DNA of 41,255 nucleotides from Flavobacteriaceae bacterium (GTDB lineage Bacteria; Bacteroidota; Bacteroidia; Flavobacteriales; Flavobacteriaceae), in the NCBI GenBank assembly GCA_029939235.1, contig JAOZTG010000009.1, positions 1 through 41,255 on the forward strand. The letters are read 5' to 3'. The notes beneath the pieces are model-generated. The model worked only from the letters and a program-made list of their open reading frames with translations, was not told the DNA's origin and searched no databases. Position 1 is the first letter of the stretch. Every line of letters begins with the position of its first letter. A program made the translations under genes and the position numbers. Below, in pieces: positions 16,110 through 24,137 of this stretch.

Positions 16110-18026
16110 TTAATTTATCCATATATAAAAAATGACAATGGCGATAACAACACCTCCACCTATAAATGACATTGCGTAATCCTGGAACTTACCAGACTGC
16201 ATTCCTTTGATCTTGTATGAAAAACGTTCGGTTACATTTCCGATTCCTATCATAGAAGCATCCACAACATTTTTATCAAACCAAGCAATTGGGGCAGCGG
16301 TCATTCCAAAAATTATTTTTTTAGTTACAAACAAATAGACCTCATCAAAATAGAATTTATCATATGCCCATTTATAAAATACACCAAATGCATTTGAAAA
16401 TCTATCGGAAAGATCATTTTCTTTTTTATAAAAAACATAGGCCAAAGCTATTCCAATCAATCCAACTGTAGTAGCAATAGCTGCAAGTGAAATATTCAAA
16501 TGTGCTTCAAATGGAATACGATCTGCAGATATATATTCACTAAAGTGGATATAACCTCCTGCAATACTCATAAATGCTAAAAATATCATTGGAACTTTCA
16601 TTGACATTGGCGACTCATGCGGTGTATGTTCATACTTTGTATCTTTTCCCCAAAAAATAGAGAAATACAATCTAAACATATAGAAAGCTGTTAAACCTGC
16701 TACAAAAACACTACTGATATAGATCAGCATATTGTTTTCAAAAGCTGCTGCCAAGATCTCATCCTTACTAAAGAACCCTGCAAACAGAGGAAAACCGGAA
16801 ATAGATAAAGCTGCAATTAAAAATGTAATATGTGTTATTGGCATATATTTACGTAATCCACCCATATCTCTCATATCATTGCTATGAATAGCATGAATAA
16901 CTGAACCAGCAGCTAAGAAAAGTAATGCTTTGAACATGGCATGCGTAAATAAATGGAACATAGAAGCCATATAACCCAAGCCATCATGTCCTTCGTATTT
17001 TGAAACACCTAATGCCAACATCATATAACCAATTTGCGACATGGTTGAGAATGCCAGAACTCTTTTAATATCATATTGTGTTAAAGCAATAATCGCTGCA
17101 AAAAGTGATGAGATGGCCCCCACATAAGCAACTACCTGTAAAGCAAATCCATCATCCACAAAATAGAACATCGGGAATAGTCTTGCCACTAAATATACAC
17201 CGGCAACTACCATGGTTGCTGCGTGAATTAATGCCGAAACAGGTGTTGGACCTTCCATTGCATCCGGTAACCAAATATGGAAAGGAAGCATCGCAGATTT
17301 ACCTGCTCCACCCGTAAAGATCAATATCAATGCCCATGTGATCACTGACATACCCATAAAGGAGGTTGCTGCCCAGTTCATAATTGCTGGTCCTTCAGGA
17401 TTATTTAATTGTTCAAAATCCCATGTACCGGTATAATAACCAATGATTAGGATACCAACCAAGAAACCAAAATCAGCAAATCGTGTTACTATAAAGGCTT
17501 TTTTTGCTGCAGAAACTGCAGATGGTTTTGTATAGTAATAACCTATTAATAAGTAGGAAGATGCTCCAACCAATTCCCAGAAAATATAGATCTGAAAAAG
17601 ATTTGTAGCCATTACCAAGCCTAACATAGAAAAACTAAAAAGCCCTAAATATGCAAAAAATCGGGTAAATCCATCATCTCCTTTCATATAACCTATGCTG
17701 TACAAGTGCACCATAAAAGATATGGTTGACACAACAACAAGCATCATTACAGAAATTGGGTCAATTAAAACCCCCATATCTATATGAAGTGTTTCTGTAA
17801 AATTTAACCAGGTTGTTTTATAAACAATTGCTTCATAAACGCCATTTACTTTACCATGCAAAAAATATTGATAGGCAGTATAATATGACAAAACAAAGGA
17901 AACTCCCAGACCTAGTGATCCCATCCATCCGGATATAGAAGCTGGTATTTTTTTGCTTCCCAATCCTAAAATAAGGAAAAGAGCTAAGGGAATCAGTGGA
18001 ATCCATATGGTATAACTAAAATCCAT
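16110..18026 (-). CDS. nuoL: NADH-quinone oxidoreductase subunit L
   Basis: The 638-residue NuoL is the distal antiporter-like proton channel of complex I and carries the long lateral helix at its C-terminus. Motifs are IFWELVGASSYLLIG (helix 5 Glu), GAGKSAMLPFHIWLPDAMEG followed by PTPVSALIHAATMVVAG, and FTHAMFKALLFLAAGSVIHA. All key Glu and Lys residues appear present. The C-terminal 150 residues include the amphipathic stretch and a final membrane anchor. It lies 29 bases after nuoK. Confidence 0.97.
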   Translation of the reverse strand: MDFSYTIWIPLIPLALFLILGLGSKKIPASISGWMGSLGLGVSFVLSYYTAYQYFLHGKVNGVYEAIVYKTTWLNFTETLHIDMGVLIDPISVMMLVVVSTISFMVHLYSIGYMKGDDGFTRFFAYLGLFSFSMLGLVMATNLFQIYIFWELVGASSYLLIGYYYTKPSAVSAAKKAFIVTRFADFGFLVGILIIGYYTGTWDFEQLNNPEGPAIMNWAATSFMGMSVITWALILIFTGGAGKSAMLPFHIWLPDAMEGPTPVSALIHAATMVVAGVYLVARLFPMFYFVDDGFALQVVAYVGAISSLFAAIIALTQYDIKRVLAFSTMSQIGYMMLALGVSKYEGHDGLGYMASMFHLFTHAMFKALLFLAAGSVIHAIHSNDMRDMGGLRKYMPITHITFLIAALSISGFPLFAGFFSKDEILAAAFENNMLIYISSVFVAGLTAFYMFRLYFSIFWGKDTKYEHTPHESPMSMKVPMIFLAFMSIAGGYIHFSEYISADRIPFEAHLNISLAAIATTVGLIGIALAYVFYKKENDLSDRFSNAFGVFYKWAYDKFYFDEVYLFVTKKIIFGMTAAPIAWFDKNVVDASMIGIGNVTERFSYKIKGMQSGKFQDYAMSFIGGGVVIAIVIFYIWIN

Positions 18027-18055
18027 CTTATATTATTTAAATTTTTATACTTCTA

Positions 18056-18373
18056 TTAATATTTCATTACCTGTGTATCTTTCACTTCTACGGAAGACAC
18101 CAGTTTATACAAATTGATAATAATTGCTATGGCAAGTGCCGTTTCGGCTGCGGCCATTGCGATTATGAAAATTGAAAAGACTGCACCCTGTAAAAAATCA
18201 GGGTATAAATATGTGTTAACAATCACAAAATTAATTGCTGCTGCATTTAATATCAATTCAATTGACATCAATATCGTAATTAAGTTTTCTCTTGTAAAAA
18301 ACCCATAAACCCCAATAAAAAACAAAACACTTGATAGGGTTAAAACCTCGTAAATACTAATACCTTCAATCAT
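18056..18373 (-). CDS. nuoK: NADH-quinone oxidoreductase subunit K
   Basis: The 105-residue protein with three membrane helices is the small MrpC-like subunit of complex I. The two membrane glutamates needed for proton transfer are visible in SIELILNAAAINF and AMAAAETALAIAI. The gene follows nuoJ after 3 bases in the conserved J-K-L order. Confidence 0.96.
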   Translation of the reverse strand: MIEGISIYEVLTLSSVLFFIGVYGFFTRENLITILMSIELILNAAAINFVIVNTYLYPDFLQGAVFSIFIIAMAAAETALAIAIIINLYKLVSSVEVKDTQVMKY

Positions 18374-18376
18374 TGT

Positions 18377-18883
18377 TTATTCTTTTAATTTTTCCCCTTT
18401 AGCTATTACTATTGCTCCAATCATTACTGCTAATAACAATATACTAATCACCTCAAATGGCAACATAAATCCTCCTTCGCCATAGCTAAGTAGTTTCATT
18501 CCAATATCCTTCACTTCAATTATTCTGTCTGCACTTGCTGTTTGAAATGGATAAGTGTAAATCGCCCAAAGGGTAATTCCCAAACCAACAAAACTTATTC
18601 CACCGGCAATAAGTTTTTTTCTTAGCGGAGTAACTTCCAGTTCTAATTCAACATGATGCACCAATAAAACAGAGAAAATTATCAAAACAATAACTCCACC
18701 TCCATAAACGGCTAATTGAACGGCTCCTAAAAAGCTATAATCTATCATAAAGTAAATTCCCGAAACGGAAACTAACACAAATAACAGAAATATAACTGCT
18801 CTTAAAATTTTACGACTTGAAACAGATGCAATCGCAAAAACAACGATCAAGGCGGCTAAAATGTAAAATAAAATTGTTTCCAT
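18377..18883 (-). CDS. nuoJ: NADH-quinone oxidoreductase subunit J
   Basis: The 168-residue protein with five membrane helices carries the VQLAVYGGGVIVLIIFSVLL segment that corresponds to the helix 3 pi-bulge of NuoJ. I chose the ATG at 18883, 4 bases after the nuoI stop; it gives METILFYILA, which matches family starts. The frame is open to a TTG at 18898, but that would overlap nuoI by 11 bases and add five residues without family support. Confidence 0.94.
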   Translation of the reverse strand: METILFYILAALIVVFAIASVSSRKILRAVIFLLFVLVSVSGIYFMIDYSFLGAVQLAVYGGGVIVLIIFSVLLVHHVELELEVTPLRKKLIAGGISFVGLGITLWAIYTYPFQTASADRIIEVKDIGMKLLSYGEGGFMLPFEVISILLLAVMIGAIVIAKGEKLKE

Positions 18884-18887
18884 AATA

Positions 18888-19364
18888 CTATTCTTCAATT
18901 CCTGCTTTTACTTTTGAACCGGGTTGGTTCAATACTTTTGTTAAATATTTTCTGTCATATACTGAATTTTCATAATTCTGTGCCCAAACAATAGCATCGG
19001 TAGGGCAAGCTTCAATACACAATCCACACATAGTACACATACCTAAATGGTATATATGTTTATCGATCATTTTTTTCTTTTTACCCGTTTCAGGATCTAC
19101 TTGTCTGTCCCAAACGATCTCGATAGAACCATTCGGACAAGCTATTTCACATGACTGACAACCAGTACAATAGTGTTCATTGTTATCATTATGTGGCATC
19201 ACAACTTCCCCTCTGAAACGATCTAACATTTTTAATGTTTCTCGATTATCAGGATATTGTTGTGTAATACTTCCTTTAGGTGCGCGAATAAAATACCCAC
19301 CTGTTACACTCATACCGGTAAGCAGGGTTTTTATTCCGTTATATATATCTGAAAAGTAACTCAT
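18888..19364 (-). CDS. nuoI: NADH-quinone oxidoreductase subunit I, 2[4Fe-4S]
   Basis: The 158-residue peripheral-arm subunit holds two [4Fe-4S] clusters. Both CxxCxxCxxxCP motifs are intact: CTGCQSCEIACP (Cys66, 69, 72, 76) and CTMCGLCIEACP (Cys110, 113, 116, 120). The N-terminal amphipathic region contacts the membrane in known structures. Because NuoE, NuoF and NuoG are missing from the operon, these clusters would be the most exposed electron entry point, as in ferredoxin-linked 11-subunit complexes. Direct ferredoxin docking is inference. Confidence 0.96.
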   Translation of the reverse strand: MSYFSDIYNGIKTLLTGMSVTGGYFIRAPKGSITQQYPDNRETLKMLDRFRGEVVMPHNDNNEHYCTGCQSCEIACPNGSIEIVWDRQVDPETGKKKKMIDKHIYHLGMCTMCGLCIEACPTDAIVWAQNYENSVYDRKYLTKVLNQPGSKVKAGIEE

Positions 19365-19383
19365 TATCTTGCTAATTCATTTA

Positions 19384-20451
19384 TTAAATTGTCCAATTCA
19401 ACCAAATTACTATTGCCATTATCACCAGATTAACCAGGTTAATAGGTAATAAATATTTCCACTCAAGTGTTAATAACTGATCCACTCTCAAACGTGGAAA
19501 AGTCCATCTAAACCACATCATTAAAAATATGATAAGCAATACTTTTACTAAAAACCATAAAGATTCAGGAAACCAGGTGATACCCTCTGTAATTCCGAAA
19601 GGTGATAACCAACCTCCAAAAAACAGCACCACTGCAATAGATGCAATGATAAACATATTGATAAATTCTGCTAAAAAGAAATAGGCAAATTGCATTCCGG
19701 AATACTCTGTATGGAAACCTGCACCTAATTCTGATTCAGCTTCTACTAAATCAAAAGGAGCTCTGTTCGTCTCTGCTGTTCCTGCGATCATAAAGATCAT
19801 AAAAGCAATTATTGCAGGTATATGACCTTGCAAAATCAACCATCCACCGGTACGCTGTACTTCAATGATCTCAGATAACTGTAAGGTACCTGTCAATAGA
19901 ACCATTGTTAAAATGGACAATCCAACAGATAATTCGTAACTAATGGTTTGCAAACCACTTCTCATTGCACCAATTAATGCAAATTTGTTATTACTTGCCC
20001 ATCCACCTAATAAAACACCAATTACTCCAATGGAAGAAACAGCAAACAAGAAAAAGACACCGATATTAATATCAAACGCCTGAAATTGCTTTGAAAAAGG
20101 AAATACAGACATTGCTATCAGAGAGGCAACAATTACCAGATAAGGTGCAAATTTGAATAAGAATTTATCCACTCTGACAGGATCGTATATTTCTTTTGAA
20201 ACCAGTTTTAATGCATCTGCCATGGTTTGAAAAATACCCCATGGACCTACTCTGTTTGGACCAAGTCTTAACTGAAACCATGCAGCAACTTTACGTTCTA
20301 AAAGCACCAGATATAATCCAACCACTGCGAAAAGTGCCAAATATAATGCTGCAATTAATATCCATTCTGTAAAGGTCGCTAACCCTTCAGGCATGATGGA
20401 AAAAATCCAGTCATGTACTGTTCTTACTATGTTTAATGGTATGTTCATCAT
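19384..20451 (-). CDS. nuoH: NADH-quinone oxidoreductase subunit H
   Basis: The 355-residue protein with about eight membrane helices forms part of the quinone chamber. Signatures are LGPNRVGPWGIFQTMADALK and NRAPFDLVEAESELGAGF, the charged loop that links the quinone site to the membrane arm. It begins 20 bases after nuoD, where the usual order would have nuoE, nuoF and nuoG between them; no remnant of those genes is present in the gap. Confidence 0.97.
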   Translation of the reverse strand: MMNIPLNIVRTVHDWIFSIMPEGLATFTEWILIAALYLALFAVVGLYLVLLERKVAAWFQLRLGPNRVGPWGIFQTMADALKLVSKEIYDPVRVDKFLFKFAPYLVIVASLIAMSVFPFSKQFQAFDINIGVFFLFAVSSIGVIGVLLGGWASNNKFALIGAMRSGLQTISYELSVGLSILTMVLLTGTLQLSEIIEVQRTGGWLILQGHIPAIIAFMIFMIAGTAETNRAPFDLVEAESELGAGFHTEYSGMQFAYFFLAEFINMFIIASIAVVLFFGGWLSPFGITEGITWFPESLWFLVKVLLIIFLMMWFRWTFPRLRVDQLLTLEWKYLLPINLVNLVIMAIVIWLNWTI

Positions 20452-20471
20452 TAAATTTTCTTATTCAATTA

Positions 20472-21593
20472 TTAACGGTCAATATCAGGTATTACAAAAT
20501 CAAAAGAAGCCATTGTAGCAACCAGATCTGCAATTTTCACTCCTTTGGATATATGGTTTAAAACCGAAAGGTTTGAAAATCCCGGTGAACGGAATTTTAC
20601 TCTATACGGATTTTTAGTTCCTGTACTATTTATATAAACACCTAATTCACCCCGGGCTGTTTCAACACGCTGATAAAATTCGCCTTTTGGTAATTTGATT
20701 ACAGCTTTTGTAGGTTCTTTGATATTTCCTTCCGGAATATTATCAATCAATTGTTCTATAATTGACATGGATTCCCACATCTCCATGATTCTAACTTTAT
20801 ATCGTGCATAAGAATCCCCTTCTGTAAATAGGGCTTCTTTAAAATCAACTCTGTCAAAAGCACTGTATGGATCTTTTTTTCTGATATCGCTTGCAAAACC
20901 TGAACCTCTTGCAACCGGTCCGGTAGCTCCAAAAGAAATAGCATCTTCTTTTGTTAAAAGACCAACTCCCTTCATACGCTTTTCAAAAATCACATTACCC
21001 GTCAATAATCTGTCATACTCAGGTAATTTGGTTCTAAAATGTGTAATGAACTCTTTTGTACGTTGTACAAAATTTGGATGAATATCATACATTAAACCTC
21101 CGGGAACAAAATAATTCATGGTTAATCTCGCTCCACATGTCTCCTCAAAAATATCATTGATCAACTCCCTATCTCTAAAAGCATAGAAATAAGTTGTTAA
21201 TGCACCTAAATCCATACCCATTACTCCCCACCATAATTGATGTGAGGCCAATCGGGTCAACTCACCAATAATGGTTCTAATTACCTTTACTCTGTCAGAT
21301 ACTTCTATTTCAAGTCCTTTTTCAACAGTCAAACAAACTGCTTCGTTATTGATATGTGATGATAAATAATCCATTCTATCAGTCAAATGAACTATTTGCT
21401 GATAACTATCGCGTTCACACATTTTCTCAATCGAACGATGAATATAACCCAAGTCTGGTTCAACATTTTTAATGATCTCCCCATCAATGGTCAATAGCAA
21501 TCGTAACACACCATGAGCAGCAGGGTGTTGAGGCCCCATATTTACGAAATACTCTTCCGTTTTCATTTTAGTATTTACTTCTTGATCTGTCAT
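20472..21593 (-). CDS. nuoD: NADH-quinone oxidoreductase subunit D (49 kDa type)
   Basis: The 373-residue quinone-binding subunit is separate from NuoC, unlike the fused NuoCD of E. coli. GPQHPAAHGVLRLLL holds the conserved His of the quinone site; EKMCERDSYQQIV and GVMGMDLGALTTYFYAFRDR follow. The C-terminus IKIADLVATMASFDFVIPDIDR-like tail ends with the family Asp-Arg. Length is slightly shorter than the 400 or so usual in bacteria, with no motif lost. It lies 8 bases after nuoC. Confidence 0.97.
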   Translation of the reverse strand: MTDQEVNTKMKTEEYFVNMGPQHPAAHGVLRLLLTIDGEIIKNVEPDLGYIHRSIEKMCERDSYQQIVHLTDRMDYLSSHINNEAVCLTVEKGLEIEVSDRVKVIRTIIGELTRLASHQLWWGVMGMDLGALTTYFYAFRDRELINDIFEETCGARLTMNYFVPGGLMYDIHPNFVQRTKEFITHFRTKLPEYDRLLTGNVIFEKRMKGVGLLTKEDAISFGATGPVARGSGFASDIRKKDPYSAFDRVDFKEALFTEGDSYARYKVRIMEMWESMSIIEQLIDNIPEGNIKEPTKAVIKLPKGEFYQRVETARGELGVYINSTGTKNPYRVKFRSPGFSNLSVLNHISKGVKIADLVATMASFDFVIPDIDR

Positions 21594-21601
21594 GATAAAT
21601 T

Positions 21602-22063
21602 TTATTTAACAATCATATTAGCTTCATCAACATAGTCTTTTCTCAAAGGCCATCCATCCCAGTCGGGTGTAAGGAAAAGTCGTCTCAAACCCGGATGATT
21701 ATTGAATTTTACACCAAAGAAATCATATATCTCCAATTCATGAAATTCAGCTGTTCTCCAGATATCCCAAACAGAATCCAATATTGGATTTTCTCTGTCA
21801 TCTGTCATCACTTTAACAACAATCTTATGTTTTAAACTGGTAGATTCCAAATGGTAAATAACTCCTAATTCTTTACCCCAATCCATTCCTGTGATACAAT
21901 ATGCATAATCAAAATCAAGATCACTCTTTGATCTTAACTGATTGCAAAGATTGTATAATCCTTCTTTTGGAACGATTACATTTAAAAACTCTGATCCTTC
22001 CTCAGAAAACTCTAAATTTTCTGCTAGCCCATTTATAATATTTTGTAAATCTTCGTTTTTCAT
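21602..22063 (-). CDS. nuoC: NADH-quinone oxidoreductase subunit C (30 kDa type)
   Basis: The 153-residue peripheral subunit carries the family signature EFHELEIYDFFGVKFNNHPG followed by LRRLFLTPDWDGWPLRKDY. It packs against NuoD and NuoI in the hydrophilic arm and carries no cofactor. It lies between nuoB and nuoD with short gaps. Confidence 0.95.
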   Translation of the reverse strand: MKNEDLQNIINGLAENLEFSEEGSEFLNVIVPKEGLYNLCNQLRSKSDLDFDYAYCITGMDWGKELGVIYHLESTSLKHKIVVKVMTDDRENPILDSVWDIWRTAEFHELEIYDFFGVKFNNHPGLRRLFLTPDWDGWPLRKDYVDEANMIVK

Positions 22064-22081
22064 TTTATCTTTTTGATTAAA

Positions 22082-22687
22082 TCAAACAATTTCACCTTCA
22101 TCATATCCGTCAATAGGGTTGACCTTTTGACTCATGTTCTCCGTCTTTATTTTTTTCTGCAGCATGATCATACCTTCCAATAATGCTTCCGGTCGAGGAG
22201 GGCATCCAGGTACATAAACATCTACAGGAATCACATGGTCAGCTCCTTTAACTACAGAATAAGAATTGTAATAAAAAGGTCCTCCGGATATTGCACAGGC
22301 TCCCATAGCAATTACATATTTAGGCTCAGCCATTTGATCGTACAATCTTCTTAAAACCGGTGCCATTTTATTTACGATCGTCCCTGCAATAATGATCAAA
22401 TCAGCCTGACGTGCAGATGCTCTGGCAACCTCAAATCCAAATCTTGAATAATCATTACGGGCAGCTCCCGTTTGCATCATTTCAATTGCACAACAACTTG
22501 TACCAAAATATAAAGACCAAAGTGAATTTGAACGCCCCCAGTTGATTACTGAATCTAATGTTGTAACTACAATATTACCTCCATTTCCACCTGGAATTAC
22601 TTTACCAGGAAAATCATCAGGAACTACTTCTTTTAATCCTTCAGCCTCCAACTGACTTAAATATCGTCTCTTACTATCTACTCCCAT
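22082..22687 (-). CDS. nuoB: NADH-quinone oxidoreductase subunit B, N2 cluster
   Basis: The 201-residue subunit carries the terminal [4Fe-4S] cluster N2 that reduces quinone. The ligand pattern is intact: adjacent cysteines in [12 protein letters not shown] (Cys65, Cys66), one in [10 protein letters not shown], and one in [14 protein letters not shown]. Its start overlaps the nuoA end by 10 bases, suggesting coupled translation. Confidence 0.97.
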   Translation of the reverse strand: MGVDSKRRYLSQLEAEGLKEVVPDDFPGKVIPGGNGGNIVVTTLDSVINWGRSNSLWSLYFGTSCCAIEMMQTGAARNDYSRFGFEVARASARQADLIIIAGTIVNKMAPVLRRLYDQMAEPKYVIAMGACAISGGPFYYNSYSVVKGADHVIPVDVYVPGCPPRPEALLEGMIMLQKKIKTENMSQKVNPIDGYDEGEIV

Positions 22688-23028
22688 CGTAACGCTCGTT
22701 TTTTATATGCATATAATAATCCTAATCCTAAAATAAATAAAAATACAATAACCTCAACTAAGGCAACTGTACCTACCTCTTTAAAAACTACCGCCCAGGG
22801 CAGTAAGAAAACCACCTCAACATCGAAAATTAAAAACAGAATAGCAAAAAGATAATATCCTACTTTAAATTGTATCCAAGTTGGACCAATTGTTTCGATA
22901 CCACATTCGTAAGGTTCCTTTTTTTGAGGGTTATCTGATTTATGTGAAATCAGATTCGATAAAAAATTTGCTAAAACTATAAGAAATACTCCCGCTAATA
23001 AAAATACTAAAATTGCTTCGTAGCCCAT
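22678..23028 (-). CDS. nuoA: NADH-quinone oxidoreductase subunit A
   Basis: The 116-residue protein with three membrane helices contains [14 protein letters not shown], the conserved loop whose Cys marks the quinone-site loop of NuoA, and the helix [20 protein letters not shown]. It is the first gene of the operon and lies downstream of the korB terminator hairpin. Confidence 0.96.
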   Translation of the reverse strand: MGYEAILVFLLAGVFLIVLANFLSNLISHKSDNPQKKEPYECGIETIGPTWIQFKVGYYLFAILFLIFDVEVVFLLPWAVVFKEVGTVALVEVIVFLFILGLGLLYAYKKRALRWE

Positions 23029-23053
23029 TATTTTTTATTTTTTACTTTGTCAA

Positions 23054-23061
23054 CAAAATTA
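23054..23061 (-). promoter_or_regulatory. Candidate -7 element of the nuo operon
   Basis: On the minus strand TAATTTTG matches the TAnnTTTG -7 element and lies 26 bases before the nuoA ATG. No TTG is found 17-23 bases further upstream, where the korB terminator stem sits. The nuo operon may use this element with a weak -33, or partly depend on read-through from korAB. Confidence 0.35.
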
Positions 23062-23104
23062 TTTTTTATTTTAAAAAAAAAGGGTGATTAAAATCACCCT
23101 TTTT
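23062..23104 (-). terminator. Terminator between korB and nuoA
   Basis: A 13-bp perfect inverted repeat (23077-23089 with 23092-23104, core GGGTGATT/AATCACCC) is followed on the minus strand by a run of nine T residues. It lies 19 bases after the korB stop codon, so korAB and nuo are formally separate units. Confidence 0.85.
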
Positions 23105-23122
23105 CAAATATAATAAAAATAT

Positions 23123-24136
23123 TTATTTTACTTCGTATGTTTCACCGGAAAAGAACAAATCATCCACTTTTGAGAAACTAGAACGTGCTTTTACCTCTTC
23201 GGTAAGCTCAGCTTCTCTTTCTTCAAAAGTTTTTTCTTCTACAGCTCTGATGATACCAGTAACCAAAGGATGTTTTAAATTGATCAACATATGGTGCATG
23301 ATCTCATTTTCACATTTTGCATCATGTACTAAAATATCTTCTTTTTTGACACCTTCTTCTCCAATAGTAACCACTTTTAATGATAAACCATCTAAAACAA
23401 GTCCTTTATTTTTATCCTTACCAAAAAGCATTGACTCACCATGTTCAACATGAAGTTGTTGTTCGTCTTTTACAGATTTGTCTGTATATTGTGTAAAACA
23501 ACCATCATTAAAGATTACACAGTTTTGCAACACCTCAATCAAAGATGTTCCCTTGAACTTTTCAGCATCTATAAAAAGTTTTGTCATTTCTTTAGGTGTA
23601 TTCCCTCCTATTCTAGCAAAGAATCTTGCCCTGGCACCTATTGCCAGCTCTCCAGGTTGAAAAGGCGGCTGTGTATTCCCGTAAGGGGATGACTTGGTCT
23701 TTTGACCTATTAAAGATGTAGGTGAAAACTGCCCTTTAGTTAGTCCGTAAATTTCGTTATTAAACAAAACAATATTTAAATCCAGATTACGTCTTAAAAC
23801 ATGAATAAAGTGGTTACCTCCGATAGCCATCGCATCTCCATCTCCAGTAGCTACCCAAACACTTAGATTAGGATTTGCTAATTTCACACCACTGGCAATT
23901 GCAGCTGCTCTACCGTGTATACCATGCATTCCGTAAGAATCAACATAATATGGAAAACGAGATGAACAACCAATACCTGAGATAAAAACTACATCTTCTT
24001 TTTTAACATCCATTTCAGGAAGTGCCTTTAACATCGATCTTAAAATCACATAATCATCACATCCCGGGCACCATCTTACTTCCTGATCACTTTGAAAATC
24101 TTTGAACGTATATTTTTTTACTGCTACTTCTCCCAT
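23123..24136 (-). CDS. korB: 2-oxoglutarate:ferredoxin oxidoreductase, beta subunit
   Basis: The 337-residue beta subunit of a 2-oxoacid:ferredoxin oxidoreductase oxidatively decarboxylates a 2-oxoacid with CoA and passes electrons to ferredoxin. WCPGC (Cys23, Cys26), GIGCSSR (Cys57) and NDGCF (Cys213) match the four ligands of its single [4Fe-4S] cluster. GDGDAMAIGGNHFIH and NNEIYGLTKGQFSPT form the thiamine-diphosphate site. It follows korA after 1 base. 2-Oxoglutarate is the likely substrate because a separate pyruvate enzyme (nifJ) is nearby; branched 2-oxoacids cannot be excluded. Confidence 0.94.
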   Translation of the reverse strand: MGEVAVKKYTFKDFQSDQEVRWCPGCDDYVILRSMLKALPEMDVKKEDVVFISGIGCSSRFPYYVDSYGMHGIHGRAAAIASGVKLANPNLSVWVATGDGDAMAIGGNHFIHVLRRNLDLNIVLFNNEIYGLTKGQFSPTSLIGQKTKSSPYGNTQPPFQPGELAIGARARFFARIGGNTPKEMTKLFIDAEKFKGTSLIEVLQNCVIFNDGCFTQYTDKSVKDEQQLHVEHGESMLFGKDKNKGLVLDGLSLKVVTIGEEGVKKEDILVHDAKCENEIMHHMLINLKHPLVTGIIRAVEEKTFEEREAELTEEVKARSSFSKVDDLFFSGETYEVK

Positions 24137-24137
24137 T

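Noticed and set aside
18884-18898. TTG start for nuoJ at 18898
   Set aside because: It would overlap nuoI, and the ATG at 18883 gives the family N-terminus.
20452-20471. Remnants of nuoE, nuoF or nuoG between nuoD and nuoH
   Set aside because: The gap is only 20 bases and holds no coding residue of those genes.
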